Shown piece after piece: positions 33,208 to 41,907 of a stretch of DNA of 64,000 nt (position 1 is the stretch's first letter; the number at the start of each line of letters is the position of its first letter). The stretch lies in NCBI GenBank assembly GCA_017962845.1, contig JAGCUN010000026.1:1-64000 (forward strand). Reading direction: 5' to 3'. This DNA comes from Bacteroidales bacterium. Lineage in GTDB: Bacteria; Bacteroidota; Bacteroidia; Bacteroidales; WCHB1-69. Under the pieces are notes generated by a model. That model was given only the letters and a program-made list of their open reading frames with translations, did no database searches and had not been told where the DNA came from. Position numbers and translations under genes: made by a program.

Positions 33208-34009
33208 AATCCATAAAGCGCTGAAAGCCTTCGGTTTAATTCTTCGTCACCCCTACCTGTTGAACCACGTTCTCAATGATGAGGAGGTGATGCACAGGGA
33301 GGTAGCGAAACAGTATCCGTTTCCGGACGGGTTGCCGGTAGTGCCCTTGACCGATTGGCTGCCGGACGGTCAGCAGACCGTTTCGCCCTACACCTATCTG
33401 TCGGGCGGCACCTGGCCCACCGATTTAGCTCTGCTGAAAACCTTGGCGGCACATTTCCAGGCTGAGAGTTATTTTGAGATTGGCACGTGGCGCGGGGAGA
33501 GTGTGGCTAACGTGGCCTCCATCGTGCCGCACTGCACCACGCTGAACCTTTCGCGGGAAGAGATTTTACAACTCACTCATTCTGAAGAGTATGCAGATTT
33601 ACATTTCTTCTTTTCACAAAATCTTCCGAACGTCACCCAGCTGTTAGGCGACTCCGCTACCTTCGATTTTTCGCCCTACGAAAAGCAGTTCGACCTGATT
33701 TTTATTGATGGCGACCATCATTACGAGGCGGTTCGGCGCGACACGCAATCCGTTCTTCCTTTATTAAAAAATGAAAAATCCATCATCGTGTGGCACGACT
33801 ACGCCTACGATCCCGAAAAGATACGGTGGAGCGTATTCAAGGGCATTTTGGACGGACTTCCCAAGGAGTTGCACCCGAGGTTGGCGCACATCTCCAACAC
33901 CCTATGCGCGGTGTTGCTGCCCGAGCCCGCTATCGGCTGCCAGCCGCTGGTGCCGTATGCGAAGCCGAATCATTATTTCGACATTACCATTAAAGCGAAA
34001 AAATTATAA
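33200..34009 (+). CDS. Class I SAM-dependent methyltransferase
   Basis: A 269-residue protein with a Rossmann-type methyltransferase core: YFEIGTWRGESVANVA (about residues 91-106) is the SAM-binding motif I, FDLIFIDGDHHYEAVRRD the motif with the acidic pair and metal-type histidines, and IIVWHDYAYDPEKIRW the later strand. It resembles the Methyltransf_24 group found in sugar and cell-envelope gene clusters. It overlaps the flippase by 8 bp and the next gene by one base (TAATG), so it sits in a tight unit. The substrate is unknown; a role in modifying the exported glycan is inferred from context only. Confidence 0.82.
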   Translation: MNRIHKALKAFGLILRHPYLLNHVLNDEEVMHREVAKQYPFPDGLPVVPLTDWLPDGQQTVSPYTYLSGGTWPTDLALLKTLAAHFQAESYFEIGTWRGESVANVASIVPHCTTLNLSREEILQLTHSEEYADLHFFFSQNLPNVTQLLGDSATFDFSPYEKQFDLIFIDGDHHYEAVRRDTQSVLPLLKNEKSIIVWHDYAYDPEKIRWSVFKGILDGLPKELHPRLAHISNTLCAVLLPEPAIGCQPLVPYAKPNHYFDITIKAKKL

Positions 34010-36036
34010 TGATGAACAAGATATTCCATAATTTTGGTCTCCTCCTCATCATTTTGGTGGGGATGTTGTCATCGGCCATAGGGCAGGATGACCACTACTA
34101 TTACCAATACGGAGCGCCTGCCGGCGAGTATTACCTGCCGGCGCCGCCCGATACGTCAAGTGTGCTGTTTGCCCACGATGTCAACTGCTGGATATGGGGC
34201 AAGTCGATGCGCAGCACGCCGCGCGGGGCGCAGGCCAGCTGGGAGTCGCTGTACGGCATAGAGCGCATGGCCACCGTTTTCGGCGAGGCGATGGGCATCA
34301 CCATCACCAAAACGGGCACACCTGCCATCTGGAAGTTCATGGGAAAAGCCTGTTATACAGGCGATATAAGTGTATATACCGTAAAAAAGTACTATATGCG
34401 CATGCGGCCCTTTGCCCGCATGAACGAACATGTGGCGGGTGAGTTCGACAACGAGGAGGAGTTGCGCGGCAACGGCTCCTACCCGTCGGGGCACACCGCT
34501 GAGGGGTGGTCAACAGCCCTGGCATTGGCAGAGATGCTGCCTGAGTTGCAAGACACGATTTTGCGGCGCGGCTATGAGTACGGACAGAGCCGAGTGATTG
34601 TGGGGGCGCACTGGCAGAGCGATGTGGATGCGGGGCGTCTGGCCTCATCAGCGGGATTTGCCAGGATGCACACCTCTCCCGGCTATGCCAGCGACCTCGC
34701 TGCCGCCCGTGCAGAATACCTGACACTGCGACCGGAGGTGGCCAAGGATAAACCAGTTGCTCCCCATCTCAACCGCATCCTCGATGCCCCAGCCGATACG
34801 GCCAGCATCTTCTACTACGGCGATGTGGCTGCCTACTGGCTGGCCAAGGGCGAGCGCGATACAGAGCGCGGACAGCAGGCCATCGCCGATGCCGATGACT
34901 CTGACGAATCGCTGTACCGAGTGCTTTCGACAGTTACGGCAAAAGAAGTCTCCGCAAAAGCCACGCCCCATACCGCACGGCTCTTGGACTGGGTGCAGAA
35001 GAAATTAATGGAAGGTGTGAAAGACCTAAAGTCATCCAGCACTTTCCGTAAGCGTCCGTATGTGCAGTTGGGTGAACCTTCTCTGATACGTGAAGAGGAG
35101 GAGTCGCACAGGATGAGTTCATCGTATCCTTCTACCTCTGCTGCTCTCGGATGGGGCATTGCCCTCGTGATGACGGAGCTGTGTCCGGAACGGCAGAATG
35201 AGCTGCTGAAGTATGGTTACGAGTATGGTTACAGCCGTGTGATTGCCGGCTACCATTACGCCTCCGACGTGCAGGCAGGACGGGTGCTGGCAGCATGTCA
35301 TCTGGCCTTCCTGCACAACGATTCCACATTTCGCAGTCTGTTGGAGAGTGCTAAGGAGGAGTGGAAAGACTATAGCTTTTCTGAGGCCCCTGTTTCACCC
35401 TGTCCGGATGCCGCTACGGTGACTGACCAGGATGGCAATGTATATAGAACGGTGCAGATTGGTGAGCAGTGCTGGATGGCGGAGAATATGCGCGCCACGC
35501 ATGACCGCAAAGGCAAGGAGATTGCTTGGGGTAATGATTTCAACGCCAAGGTCCCTTACCGCTATTGTCCTAACAATCAAGATAGTCGCATAGCGCAATA
35601 CGGCTATCTGTACAATTGGACCGCCGCCATGAGAGTCTGTCCCGAAGGGTGGCATCTGCCCACTGATGCTGAATGGGATCAGCTGACCAATTATGTGGGA
35701 GACCAGCGTCAATATCGTTGCGGAGGTGACCAAAAGAATATTGCCAAGGCATTAGCTGAAAGAGGGAATGTTTGGCAGGAGAGCGATTCTGACGAATGTA
35801 TGGTGGGGAATGATCGTTACAAGAATAATGCGACGGGTTTCTCGGCTCTTCCTGCTGGCGACTATCAGCAAGGCTACCATGTGTTCGGTCGCTGCGCCTT
35901 CTTCTGGACGGCCACAAAAATTGATGCTAAAAGTGCTGGCCGCCGTTATCTGGTCAACAATGTCTCTACCGTATTGGGAGTGTCAGCCGAAAAGGGAAAT
36001 GGGTACTCCGTGCGGTGCGTAAAAGATGTGAAATAA
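34009..36036 (+). CDS. Secreted fusion: two class A acid phosphatase (PAP2) domains plus FISUMP domain
   Basis: A 675-residue protein with signal peptide (to SAIG-Q, ~25). Domain 1 (~50-230) has the complete PAP2 signature: K126-x6-R133-P134, P159-S-G-H162, and S194-R195-x5-H201-x3-D205, as in class A non-specific acid phosphatases. Domain 2 (~260-445) keeps RP at 349-350 and S409-R410-x5-H416-x3-D420, but the PSGH motif is PSTS (374-377), so the acid histidine is lost and the domain is probably inactive. Residues ~465-675 are a FISUMP domain (DGNVYRTVQIGEQCWMAENM, WHLPTDAEWDQL, GYSVRCV). The start overlaps the stop of the methyltransferase. I know of no described protein with this order; the double phosphatase looks like an internal duplication. 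Confidence 0.88.
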   Translation: MMNKIFHNFGLLLIILVGMLSSAIGQDDHYYYQYGAPAGEYYLPAPPDTSSVLFAHDVNCWIWGKSMRSTPRGAQASWESLYGIERMATVFGEAMGITITKTGTPAIWKFMGKACYTGDISVYTVKKYYMRMRPFARMNEHVAGEFDNEEELRGNGSYPSGHTAEGWSTALALAEMLPELQDTILRRGYEYGQSRVIVGAHWQSDVDAGRLASSAGFARMHTSPGYASDLAAARAEYLTLRPEVAKDKPVAPHLNRILDAPADTASIFYYGDVAAYWLAKGERDTERGQQAIADADDSDESLYRVLSTVTAKEVSAKATPHTARLLDWVQKKLMEGVKDLKSSSTFRKRPYVQLGEPSLIREEEESHRMSSSYPSTSAALGWGIALVMTELCPERQNELLKYGYEYGYSRVIAGYHYASDVQAGRVLAACHLAFLHNDSTFRSLLESAKEEWKDYSFSEAPVSPCPDAATVTDQDGNVYRTVQIGEQCWMAENMRATHDRKGKEIAWGNDFNAKVPYRYCPNNQDSRIAQYGYLYNWTAAMRVCPEGWHLPTDAEWDQLTNYVGDQRQYRCGGDQKNIAKALAERGNVWQESDSDECMVGNDRYKNNATGFSALPAGDYQQGYHVFGRCAFFWTATKIDAKSAGRRYLVNNVSTVLGVSAEKGNGYSVRCVKDVK

Positions 36037-36048
36037 AAATCATGAATT

Positions 36049-37764
36049 ATGAATAGAAAAATATTTTTCAGTCTATTAATAATGCTGCTTGTCTGCAGTG
36101 CTTTTGCGCAGGCACCTGCAAAGCTTCGCGTATTGAATTACGTGCCCGACAGCTGTTACTCTTTGCAGATCATTTACCCCGACTCACTGGCCGAGGAGAT
36201 AGAACTTGATGCCATTGAACGCGACCATCTACTGGATTTTATCTGCCAGTCAGAGCCTTGCCCGCTCCACAATTTCATCAAGAGTTGGAACAAGAAAGAC
36301 AAAACCACAGGTATTGATTTTACGGCTGCCATTGCTATTTGCCACAATCTTATCATTATCCCTCTCAACAACGAAAAGAATTTTGAGAGAAGTGTTTCTG
36401 CATTGTGGGAGAATGAGATGGCTTTCGAAACCATGACCACTCCCACCCACATCCAGTACCGCTATTGGAAGGAGAACTGTCAGGAACTGTTTGAAGAGGA
36501 AATGGCGACCCGTGCCGATGTGTGTCCCTCCATTATTTGCACAAAAGATGTAGCTTTGATAAATTTGGGGACCCTGCTTTCGAACGATGAATTATATTTG
36601 CAGCCGGAAACGCTGTTGGAACACACCCATTTCTCCGAGAGTGAAATATGCCAGCTAATGCTACAACGCGGAATGACCTCTTTTCAACGATATACACCTT
36701 TCAGACCGTTACTCAAAGAGTTATTTCACGTATCCCCCTCCATCGCACATCCTTTGCTGGGCATGTTTACTTCCATTGATTTTCTATTTTTTTCACGGAC
36801 CCACATCGGAAAAGATAAAATCACAATAGTAAACGAAAGCTATCATCGAGACCCACAACTATCACCTATTCAATTAGATAATAAAAAAACAAGCAATACT
36901 AATACGGAAGAATTACTCTCCTACGCGGGCAACGATCCCATATGCATCATCTCATATGATATGAACGAGAACTTTGAAAGTACTGTAATCTCCAGTTCCA
37001 TAATCGCAAATGCCTTTCCAAAATGTCCCTTCCTCATCACCGCTCCATCAAACTATATGATGGTTATTTACAATGACTTATCCCACATGATTATCAGCAC
37101 TTTGGAGGACCCCTCCACTGTTCACGCTCAATTAACTGACTTTATTGAACACAATAACCGAAATATTGACTCCATCTGGCAACAAAACAAAGAGTTGATG
37201 CTCTCCATGTCGAAAGAAGAGCCAGTAGCAGAGGAAGATGCAACTTCTGTACCTGAAGAGAGTTACGAAGGATGGAACTACTGGGCTTGGGAACAGAACA
37301 ATGGGCTTCTGGATTCAATCGTCGGGCGTAAAAGACTGGTTTACGAACGCCAAGACGATTGGGAACTATACACGATCATTACCCACAATCAAACATTAGG
37401 CTATACTGATGAGGGTAATTTTGATTGGGTGCCGACAGAAGACTCCTCCTACGTCATTGTAGCAGATCACCTGTGTTTCTTTTTGGAAGACACCTCTCAC
37501 TTTGAGAACATTCGACATCCTGAAGTGCCGGCGCAGCTGCCCAAGGACAAGCTGCTGAAATCACCATTCTGGATGGTAGCCGATGTTTTATCCCTCCTTA
37601 ACATGGGCGAGCCCATCATCGGAAACATCGAGGTATGGGCAGAAAACAACAGCATCATCACAGAGATCAATGCAGGGAAAGAACTGGAGCACAACCTCAT
37701 TTACGAAGTAATCAAACAAATCCGCGAGGCCCGAAACAAGACCCAATGGGACGACTCCTATTAA
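36049..37764 (+). CDS. Exported protein of unknown function
   Basis: A 571-residue protein with signal peptide (MNRKIFFSLLIMLLVCSAFAQ). The N-terminal half opens with LRVLNYVPDSCYSLQIIYPD and includes GIDFTAAIAICHNLIIIPLNN, a pattern that faintly recalls the DUF4836 family of Bacteroidota envelope proteins; this is weak. Around residues 400-425 there is an acidic, low-complexity stretch (EEPVAEEDATSVPEESYEG). There is no lipobox and no T9SS sorting domain. It follows the phosphatase-FISUMP gene by 12 bp and may be the last gene of the unit that starts with the flippase. Confidence 0.72.
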   Translation: MNRKIFFSLLIMLLVCSAFAQAPAKLRVLNYVPDSCYSLQIIYPDSLAEEIELDAIERDHLLDFICQSEPCPLHNFIKSWNKKDKTTGIDFTAAIAICHNLIIIPLNNEKNFERSVSALWENEMAFETMTTPTHIQYRYWKENCQELFEEEMATRADVCPSIICTKDVALINLGTLLSNDELYLQPETLLEHTHFSESEICQLMLQRGMTSFQRYTPFRPLLKELFHVSPSIAHPLLGMFTSIDFLFFSRTHIGKDKITIVNESYHRDPQLSPIQLDNKKTSNTNTEELLSYAGNDPICIISYDMNENFESTVISSSIIANAFPKCPFLITAPSNYMMVIYNDLSHMIISTLEDPSTVHAQLTDFIEHNNRNIDSIWQQNKELMLSMSKEEPVAEEDATSVPEESYEGWNYWAWEQNNGLLDSIVGRKRLVYERQDDWELYTIITHNQTLGYTDEGNFDWVPTEDSSYVIVADHLCFFLEDTSHFENIRHPEVPAQLPKDKLLKSPFWMVADVLSLLNMGEPIIGNIEVWAENNSIITEINAGKELEHNLIYEVIKQIREARNKTQWDDSY

Positions 37765-37860
37765 CCGTCTAACCTCCAACAATAGAGGGCACTAGGAGAA
37801 ATCAACATCGAAATAATGAAAAAATAATCGGAGCAGTGCAAGAATGCGGAAAATAATGCG

Positions 37861-37868
37861 TATATTTG
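37861..37868 (+). promoter_or_regulatory. -7 box of the zapA unit
   Basis: TATATTTG followed by CACG, 17 bp before the start of the coiled-coil protein gene. Confidence 0.6.
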
Positions 37869-37885
37869 CACGTTCAATTTAGAGC

Positions 37886-38176
37886 ATGGCGAATCTTACG
37901 CAACAATTTGAGGAATTAGAAAACAAGATGGCTGGAATCATCATCCGGCTTCGTGACTATCAACAAGTTGTTGACGGACTTCAACAGAGGAACCAAGAGC
38001 TGCTCTGCAGGATAGAGGCGATGGGGAAAGAGCAGGACAATGAAAAAAAACAACAACAGATGCTCAGCATCACACAAAACTTACTCAAAAAAGAAGATAC
38101 AACAGAAATCAAAAAAGAAATTAACAGATTAGTGCGGGAAATAGATTATTGCATCAGCTACATAAATAGTAAATAA
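37886..38176 (+). CDS. Small coiled-coil protein upstream of zapA
   Basis: A 96-residue, highly charged, Gln/Glu/Lys-rich protein; nearly the whole length (residues 5-90) is predicted coiled coil (FEELENKMAGIIIRLRDYQQ, then QRNQELLCRIEAM). The last base of its stop codon is the first base of the zapA start (38176), so the two are translationally coupled. Comparable short coiled-coil proteins precede zapA in other Bacteroidota and are thought to act with it in cell division; that role is inferred from position. A promoter lies directly upstream. Confidence 0.8.
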   Translation: MANLTQQFEELENKMAGIIIRLRDYQQVVDGLQQRNQELLCRIEAMGKEQDNEKKQQQMLSITQNLLKKEDTTEIKKEINRLVREIDYCISYINSK

Positions 38177-38529
38177 TGGAAACGGAACCCACCCACATTC
38201 AAATAGCAGTACTACAAAGATGTATTGACTTGTGGATCAAGAAAGAGCATGAGGTTTACTATCGCGAAGCTGAAAAGCGAATCAACGAAAAAGCCGCTGA
38301 CTTTGCTAAAAAATGGAACTTCACTGACCAGCAAGACCTACTCTCAAAATTACTCATCGAAGTGACAGTCAATTATATAGCGAAAGAAGAAAAACTCAAT
38401 GGCTACGAAGACGACCTTCTGCCCAGATTGGAAAAGCTGAATACTTTGGCCGACATGATGAGCGAAGCGTTGGATGCCCTTCAGGAGGCAGCTCCCTCCT
38501 CCACCGATGTCCAAAATATCGCCCAATAG
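38176..38529 (+). CDS. zapA: Cell division protein ZapA-like
   Basis: A 117-residue protein with the ZapA layout: a short N-terminal strand region, YYREAEKRINEKAADFAKKWNFTDQQDLLSKLLIEVTVNYI (compare the I-E-A--IN-K---Y pattern of ZapA), and a C-terminal coiled coil from ~75 on. ZapA bundles FtsZ filaments at the division site. It overlaps the coiled-coil gene by one base and is followed by a structured RNA and RNase Y, an order known from this phylum. The N-terminal globular part is divergent, so the family call rests on pattern and context. Confidence 0.78.
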   Translation: METEPTHIQIAVLQRCIDLWIKKEHEVYYREAEKRINEKAADFAKKWNFTDQQDLLSKLLIEVTVNYIAKEEKLNGYEDDLLPRLEKLNTLADMMSEALDALQEAAPSSTDVQNIAQ

Positions 38530-38564
38530 TCATAGAAAACGTTGATTAACAGGTTCTTTGAATA

Positions 38565-38764
38565 CAGATACACCCGCACGTCCAGATACGTTTGGCAAAC
38601 TCAACAGAATAAAATAGAGGGATAGGCTCTTTTGCTGTCAAAATCCGGCCCTAATTGCCGCAAGGCAAGGTGCTCGCACCCGTGGGACTATTGCGATGCC
38701 AAGGCTCCCTCAACGTAAATTATAGGAGTTTGTAATAACCCTATGGGACGATGCGGGCTTTTTT
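38565..38764 (+). ncRNA. ssrS: Probable 6S RNA between zapA and rny
   Basis: About 200 nt that fold into one long irregular hairpin: CCCGCACGTCC (38573-38583) with GGACGATGCGGG (38746-38757, one bulge); CAAACTC (38596-38602) with GAGTTTG (38726-38732); GAGGGA (38617-38622) with TCCCTC (38706-38711); and an apical region with a GCAA-capped hairpin (38655-38668) and a GGTGC/GCACC hairpin. A run of six T follows the closing stem. A rod of this size with an open centre, after zapA, is what 6S RNA looks like; 6S RNA binds housekeeping RNA polymerase in stationary phase. The 5' end is approximate. Structure is seen; the 6S identity is inferred. Confidence 0.65.
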
Positions 38765-38807
38765 ATTTTAAAACACTTAACCACAATATATTAACCAAAT
38801 TAAAATT

Positions 38808-40385
38808 ATGACAACTACAATAGGAATTATCATCGGTGCCATCGCCGGTTGTGGTGTGGGTGTCGCCTTATCATATACCCTTCTCAAAAAGGCCATCACC
38901 AACCGCAGCCAGGACATCCTGAAAAAGGCTGAGAGCGACGCTAAAGCCCTCAAAAAGAAATCGGAAGAAGACGCCGAACTGCTCAAAAAAGAGAAAATGC
39001 TACAGGCCAAGGAGAAATTCCTCCAGCTGAAGGCCGAACACGAAAAGACTGTCAACGCCCGCAACCAGGAGCTCTCCAACGCCGAGAACCGCCTCAAACA
39101 GAAAGAGAACACGCTCAACCAGAAGTTGGAAGATGCCAACCGCAAAATCAACGAGAACAACACGCTGAAAGAGAAACTCAACCGCCAGATTGAGATTGCT
39201 GAGCAGAAACAGGCCGAACTCGACAAGCAGACCTCCGTACAGAAGGCCAAACTCGAGTCCATCGCCGAGCTCACCGCCCAACAGGCCAAAGAGCAACTCA
39301 TCCAGCTGATGGAGGACGAGGCCCGCGCTGAGGCACTCGTCACCATCAAAGAGATTGTAGATGAGGCGCAGAATACCGCCAATATGGAGGCCAAGAAACT
39401 GGTCATCAAGTCGATACAGCGTACTGGCGTAGAGACTGCCCTCGAAAATGCCGTGTCGGTGTTCAACATCGAAAACGATGAGATCAAGGGACGTATCATC
39501 GGCCGCGAAGGACGAAACATCCGCACTTTGGAGAACCTCACCGGCGTGGATGTCATCATCGACGACTCCCCCGACACCATCCTGCTCTCCAGCTTCGACC
39601 CCGTACGCCGCGAAATCGCCCGCCTCTCGCTGCACAAATTAGTGACCGACGGCCGTATCCATCCCGCCCGCATCGAAGAGATTGTCGCCAAGACCAAGAA
39701 GCAGATCGAACAGGAAATCAACGAGATAGGAAAGCGCACCTGCATCGACCTCGGCATCCACAACATGAGCCACGAACTCATGCGCATGGTGGGTAAGATG
39801 CGGTACCGCTCCTCCTACGGACAGAACCTGCTGCAGCACTCGAAGGAGGTGGCCAACCTCTGTGCCATCATGGCTGCCGAGCTGGGTCTGAACCCGAAAC
39901 TGGCCAAACGCGCCGGCTTGTTGCACGACATCGGCAAGGTGCCCGACACCGAGCCTGAGATGCCGCACGCCCTCTTTGGCGCCCAGCTGGCCGAACAGTA
40001 CAAGGAGAAACCCGAGATCGTGAACGCCATCGGCGCTCACCACGACGAGATGGAGATGAACAACCTGATTTCGCCGCTGGTGCAGGTTTGCGACGCCATT
40101 TCCGGCGCACGTCCCGGCGCACGCCGCGAGGTGGTGGAAGCCTACATGAAACGTCTCAACGACCTCGAGAACCTCGCCCTCACCTACCCCGGCGTGGTGA
40201 AGACCTTCGCCATCCAGGCGGGCCGCGAACTGCGCGTTATCGTGGGAGCCGAAAAGGTGACCGACGAACAGGCCGACCAGATCTCTTTCGACCTCTCCAA
40301 GAAGATCCAGAACGAGATGACCTACCCCGGTCAGATCAAGATCACGGTCATCCGCGAGACCCGCTCGGTGAACTACGCAAGATAA
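38808..40385 (+). CDS. rny: Ribonuclease Y
   Basis: A 525-residue membrane-anchored endoribonuclease that starts mRNA decay. The N-terminal membrane segment is at residues 4-24 ([21 protein letters not shown]), then a long coiled coil (~30-190), the KH domain with GREGRNIR (about 226-233), and the HD domain with LLHDIGK and the later GAHHDE; the C-terminus [20 protein letters not shown] is canonical. The length is typical. It follows the structured RNA by about 45 bp on the same strand, and converges with a glycosyltransferase gene. Confidence 0.97.
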   Translation: MTTTIGIIIGAIAGCGVGVALSYTLLKKAITNRSQDILKKAESDAKALKKKSEEDAELLKKEKMLQAKEKFLQLKAEHEKTVNARNQELSNAENRLKQKENTLNQKLEDANRKINENNTLKEKLNRQIEIAEQKQAELDKQTSVQKAKLESIAELTAQQAKEQLIQLMEDEARAEALVTIKEIVDEAQNTANMEAKKLVIKSIQRTGVETALENAVSVFNIENDEIKGRIIGREGRNIRTLENLTGVDVIIDDSPDTILLSSFDPVRREIARLSLHKLVTDGRIHPARIEEIVAKTKKQIEQEINEIGKRTCIDLGIHNMSHELMRMVGKMRYRSSYGQNLLQHSKEVANLCAIMAAELGLNPKLAKRAGLLHDIGKVPDTEPEMPHALFGAQLAEQYKEKPEIVNAIGAHHDEMEMNNLISPLVQVCDAISGARPGARREVVEAYMKRLNDLENLALTYPGVVKTFAIQAGRELRVIVGAEKVTDEQADQISFDLSKKIQNEMTYPGQIKITVIRETRSVNYAR

Positions 40386-40409
40386 ACGAAAGGACTCTGG
40401 CGAACCGCC

Positions 40410-41531
40410 CTACATCACAGCCTCGTACACCGACCACAGCCGTTGGGCAATGGCCTCATCGGTGAATTGACGGGCATACGCCTCACCATGGGCAACCATT
40501 TCTTGCCGCAAGGCCGCATCGCCGAGAATGCGCTGCAGTTGGGCGGCCAGCTCGTCGGGAGCATCGGGGGCGACATAACAACTGTGCGGGCCTCCACTTT
40601 CCTCCAAGCAACTTCCTGTGGCGGCAATCACCGGCACGTGCGAGGTGAGTGCCTCCAGAACTGGGATTCCAAATCCCTCAAAAAGAGAAGGATACACAAA
40701 CACTGAAGCACCACGATAGAGAGCAGGGAAATCAGCGAACGGCACCCCCGTGAGGATTTTCACCTGCGATTCGAGATGATGCTCTGCAATATACTGGTAC
40801 AATACCGGCGTGTAGGAAGTCTCGTTGCCGACGATGACCAAGGGAATGTCGATGGGATGCTGCACAAGTGCCTGTAGGATAAGAATATGGTTTTTTCGTT
40901 CCTCCAGCGCACCCACACTTAGCACATACTGCTGGGGCAGTCCATATTTTTGGCGCAACTCCCCTACCCGCTCTTCGGAGATGGGCTGTTGGAAAATAGG
41001 GCTGCACCCCTGATACACCACCTCCACCTTCTGATCGGACACAGCAGCCAGTTCCACCAGATCGCGCTTCGTCTGCTGGCTTACGGCGATGATTCTATCC
41101 GCTATCTCACAACTATACAAATATTTACGCTTATACATCCTTCTGTCGAAAGCCGGATAGAGTTGGGGAAATTTGAGGAAGATGAGGTCGTGGATGGTGA
41201 CCACCGTGGGGATATTTTTCTTCTGGATGCCCACCGGCAGTTCATGGCTGAGACCGTGGAACAGGTCGAGATGGCATTTCTGCGCCTCGCTGTCGAGTGA
41301 GAAGGTGCGCCAGAGCGAAGGACTACACTTCTGCAGGCCCTGCGGCATTCGCACTTGGGCATTCTCTGGAAGCGGAAAATGAATGTTGGAATTCACTTTC
41401 GGCGTAAACAGAAAATACTGATTATCAAAATAGTGAGTGGAGAGAATACGGATCGTGTCGCGGCTGTAGTTGCCCAGTCCGCGCTGATTGTTGAAGGCCC
41501 TTTTGGCATCGAAACCGATATTCTTACTCAT
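40410..41531 (-). CDS. Glycosyltransferase family 4
   Basis: A 373-residue GT-B type glycosyltransferase. The N-terminal part has IGFDAKRAFNNQRGLGNYSRD, the acceptor-side loop usual for GT4 mannosyl- or related transferases, and HGLSHELP; the C-terminal donor domain has YVLSVGALEERKNH, the Ex7E motif in PSLFEGFGIPVLEAL, and TGSCLEE. It transfers a sugar from a nucleotide-sugar to a lipid-linked or protein-linked glycan; donor and acceptor cannot be read. It is monocistronic and convergent with rny; it might serve the same glycan as the flippase at 31891, but no linkage shows this. Confidence 0.9.
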   Translation of the reverse strand: MSKNIGFDAKRAFNNQRGLGNYSRDTIRILSTHYFDNQYFLFTPKVNSNIHFPLPENAQVRMPQGLQKCSPSLWRTFSLDSEAQKCHLDLFHGLSHELPVGIQKKNIPTVVTIHDLIFLKFPQLYPAFDRRMYKRKYLYSCEIADRIIAVSQQTKRDLVELAAVSDQKVEVVYQGCSPIFQQPISEERVGELRQKYGLPQQYVLSVGALEERKNHILILQALVQHPIDIPLVIVGNETSYTPVLYQYIAEHHLESQVKILTGVPFADFPALYRGASVFVYPSLFEGFGIPVLEALTSHVPVIAATGSCLEESGGPHSCYVAPDAPDELAAQLQRILGDAALRQEMVAHGEAYARQFTDEAIAQRLWSVYEAVM

Positions 41532-41595
41532 AACGGCGGCAAAAATACGGGAAAAAATTGGAATGAGGGGGTGGGTGGGAGAATAAAATTATTCG

Positions 41596-41603
41596 TACTT
41601 TTG
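41596..41603 (+). promoter_or_regulatory. -7 box of the short transcript unit
   Basis: TACTTTTG followed by CAG. It predicts a transcript from about 41610 that ends at the terminator near 41775, only about 165 nt long. Confidence 0.6.
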
Positions 41604-41629
41604 CAGCAACAATTTTAAGAACTAAAATT

Positions 41630-41722
41630 ATGCATGGACCCTGCGTGATTAAAGGTGACGAATGGTGGGGATTGAATAAAGAAATCAAAGCAAAGACAAA
41701 TGGCACTGCAACCAATCCATAA
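41630..41722 (+). CDS. Possible 30-residue small protein
   Basis: ATG at 41630 to TAA at 41722 encodes 30 residues, beginning MHGPCVIKGDEWWGLNKEI and ending TATNP, with a WW pair, one Cys and six Lys. It is placed neatly between a -7 box and an intrinsic terminator and has no neighbour overlap, so the region is very likely transcribed. Whether the ORF is translated or the RNA acts as a small regulatory RNA cannot be told; I recognise no family. It is not hydrophobic enough for a membrane peptide or type I toxin. Confidence 0.5.
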   Translation: MHGPCVIKGDEWWGLNKEIKAKTNGTATNP

Positions 41723-41741
41723 TTTCACGTACATACACTGC

Positions 41742-41775
41742 GCGCCGACTTACGCTGAAAAGCCGGCGCTTTTTT
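41742..41775 (+). terminator. Terminator of the short transcript unit
   Basis: GCGCCG (41742-41747) pairs with CGGCGC (41764-41769), followed by TTTTTT. The loop of 16 nt is longer than usual. Confidence 0.7.
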
Positions 41776-41793
41776 GTTGCCCCCCAAAAAAGT

Positions 41794-41872
41794 GAGGATT
41801 TGGAATATTTCCGACAAAAAAATTATGAGGATTTGGAATTTTTTCAAGAAATAAATTGTGAGGATTTGGAAT
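41794..41872 (+). repeat. Three direct repeats with 33-bp period
   Basis: GAGGATTTGGAAT occurs exactly at 41794-41806, 41827-41839 and 41860-41872, each preceded by (G/A)T. The centre-to-centre distance is 33 bp both times, about three helical turns, so the copies lie on one face of the DNA. The third copy occupies the spacer of the promoter at 41855-41886. Confidence 0.92.
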
Positions 41873-41886
41873 TTTACGTATTTTTG
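41855..41886 (+). promoter_or_regulatory. Promoter of the DUF4143 ATPase with operator-like repeat in spacer
   Basis: TTG at 41856-41858, 20 bp, TATTTTTG at 41879-41886. The third GAGGATTTGGAAT copy fills positions 41860-41872 between the two elements, where a bound protein would block RNA polymerase. Confidence 0.75.
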
Positions 41887-41907
41887 CCGCTGAAAAATCT
41901 ATAGACG

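Noticed and set aside
38590..38720. Cobalamin or TPP riboswitch before rny
   Set aside because: The conserved boxes of those riboswitches are absent, and rny is not a usual target; long-range pairing fits a separate RNA.
41794..41872. CRISPR-like array from regularly spaced repeats
   Set aside because: Only three 13-bp repeats without dyad symmetry, 20-bp AT-rich gaps, and no cas genes; better seen as operators.
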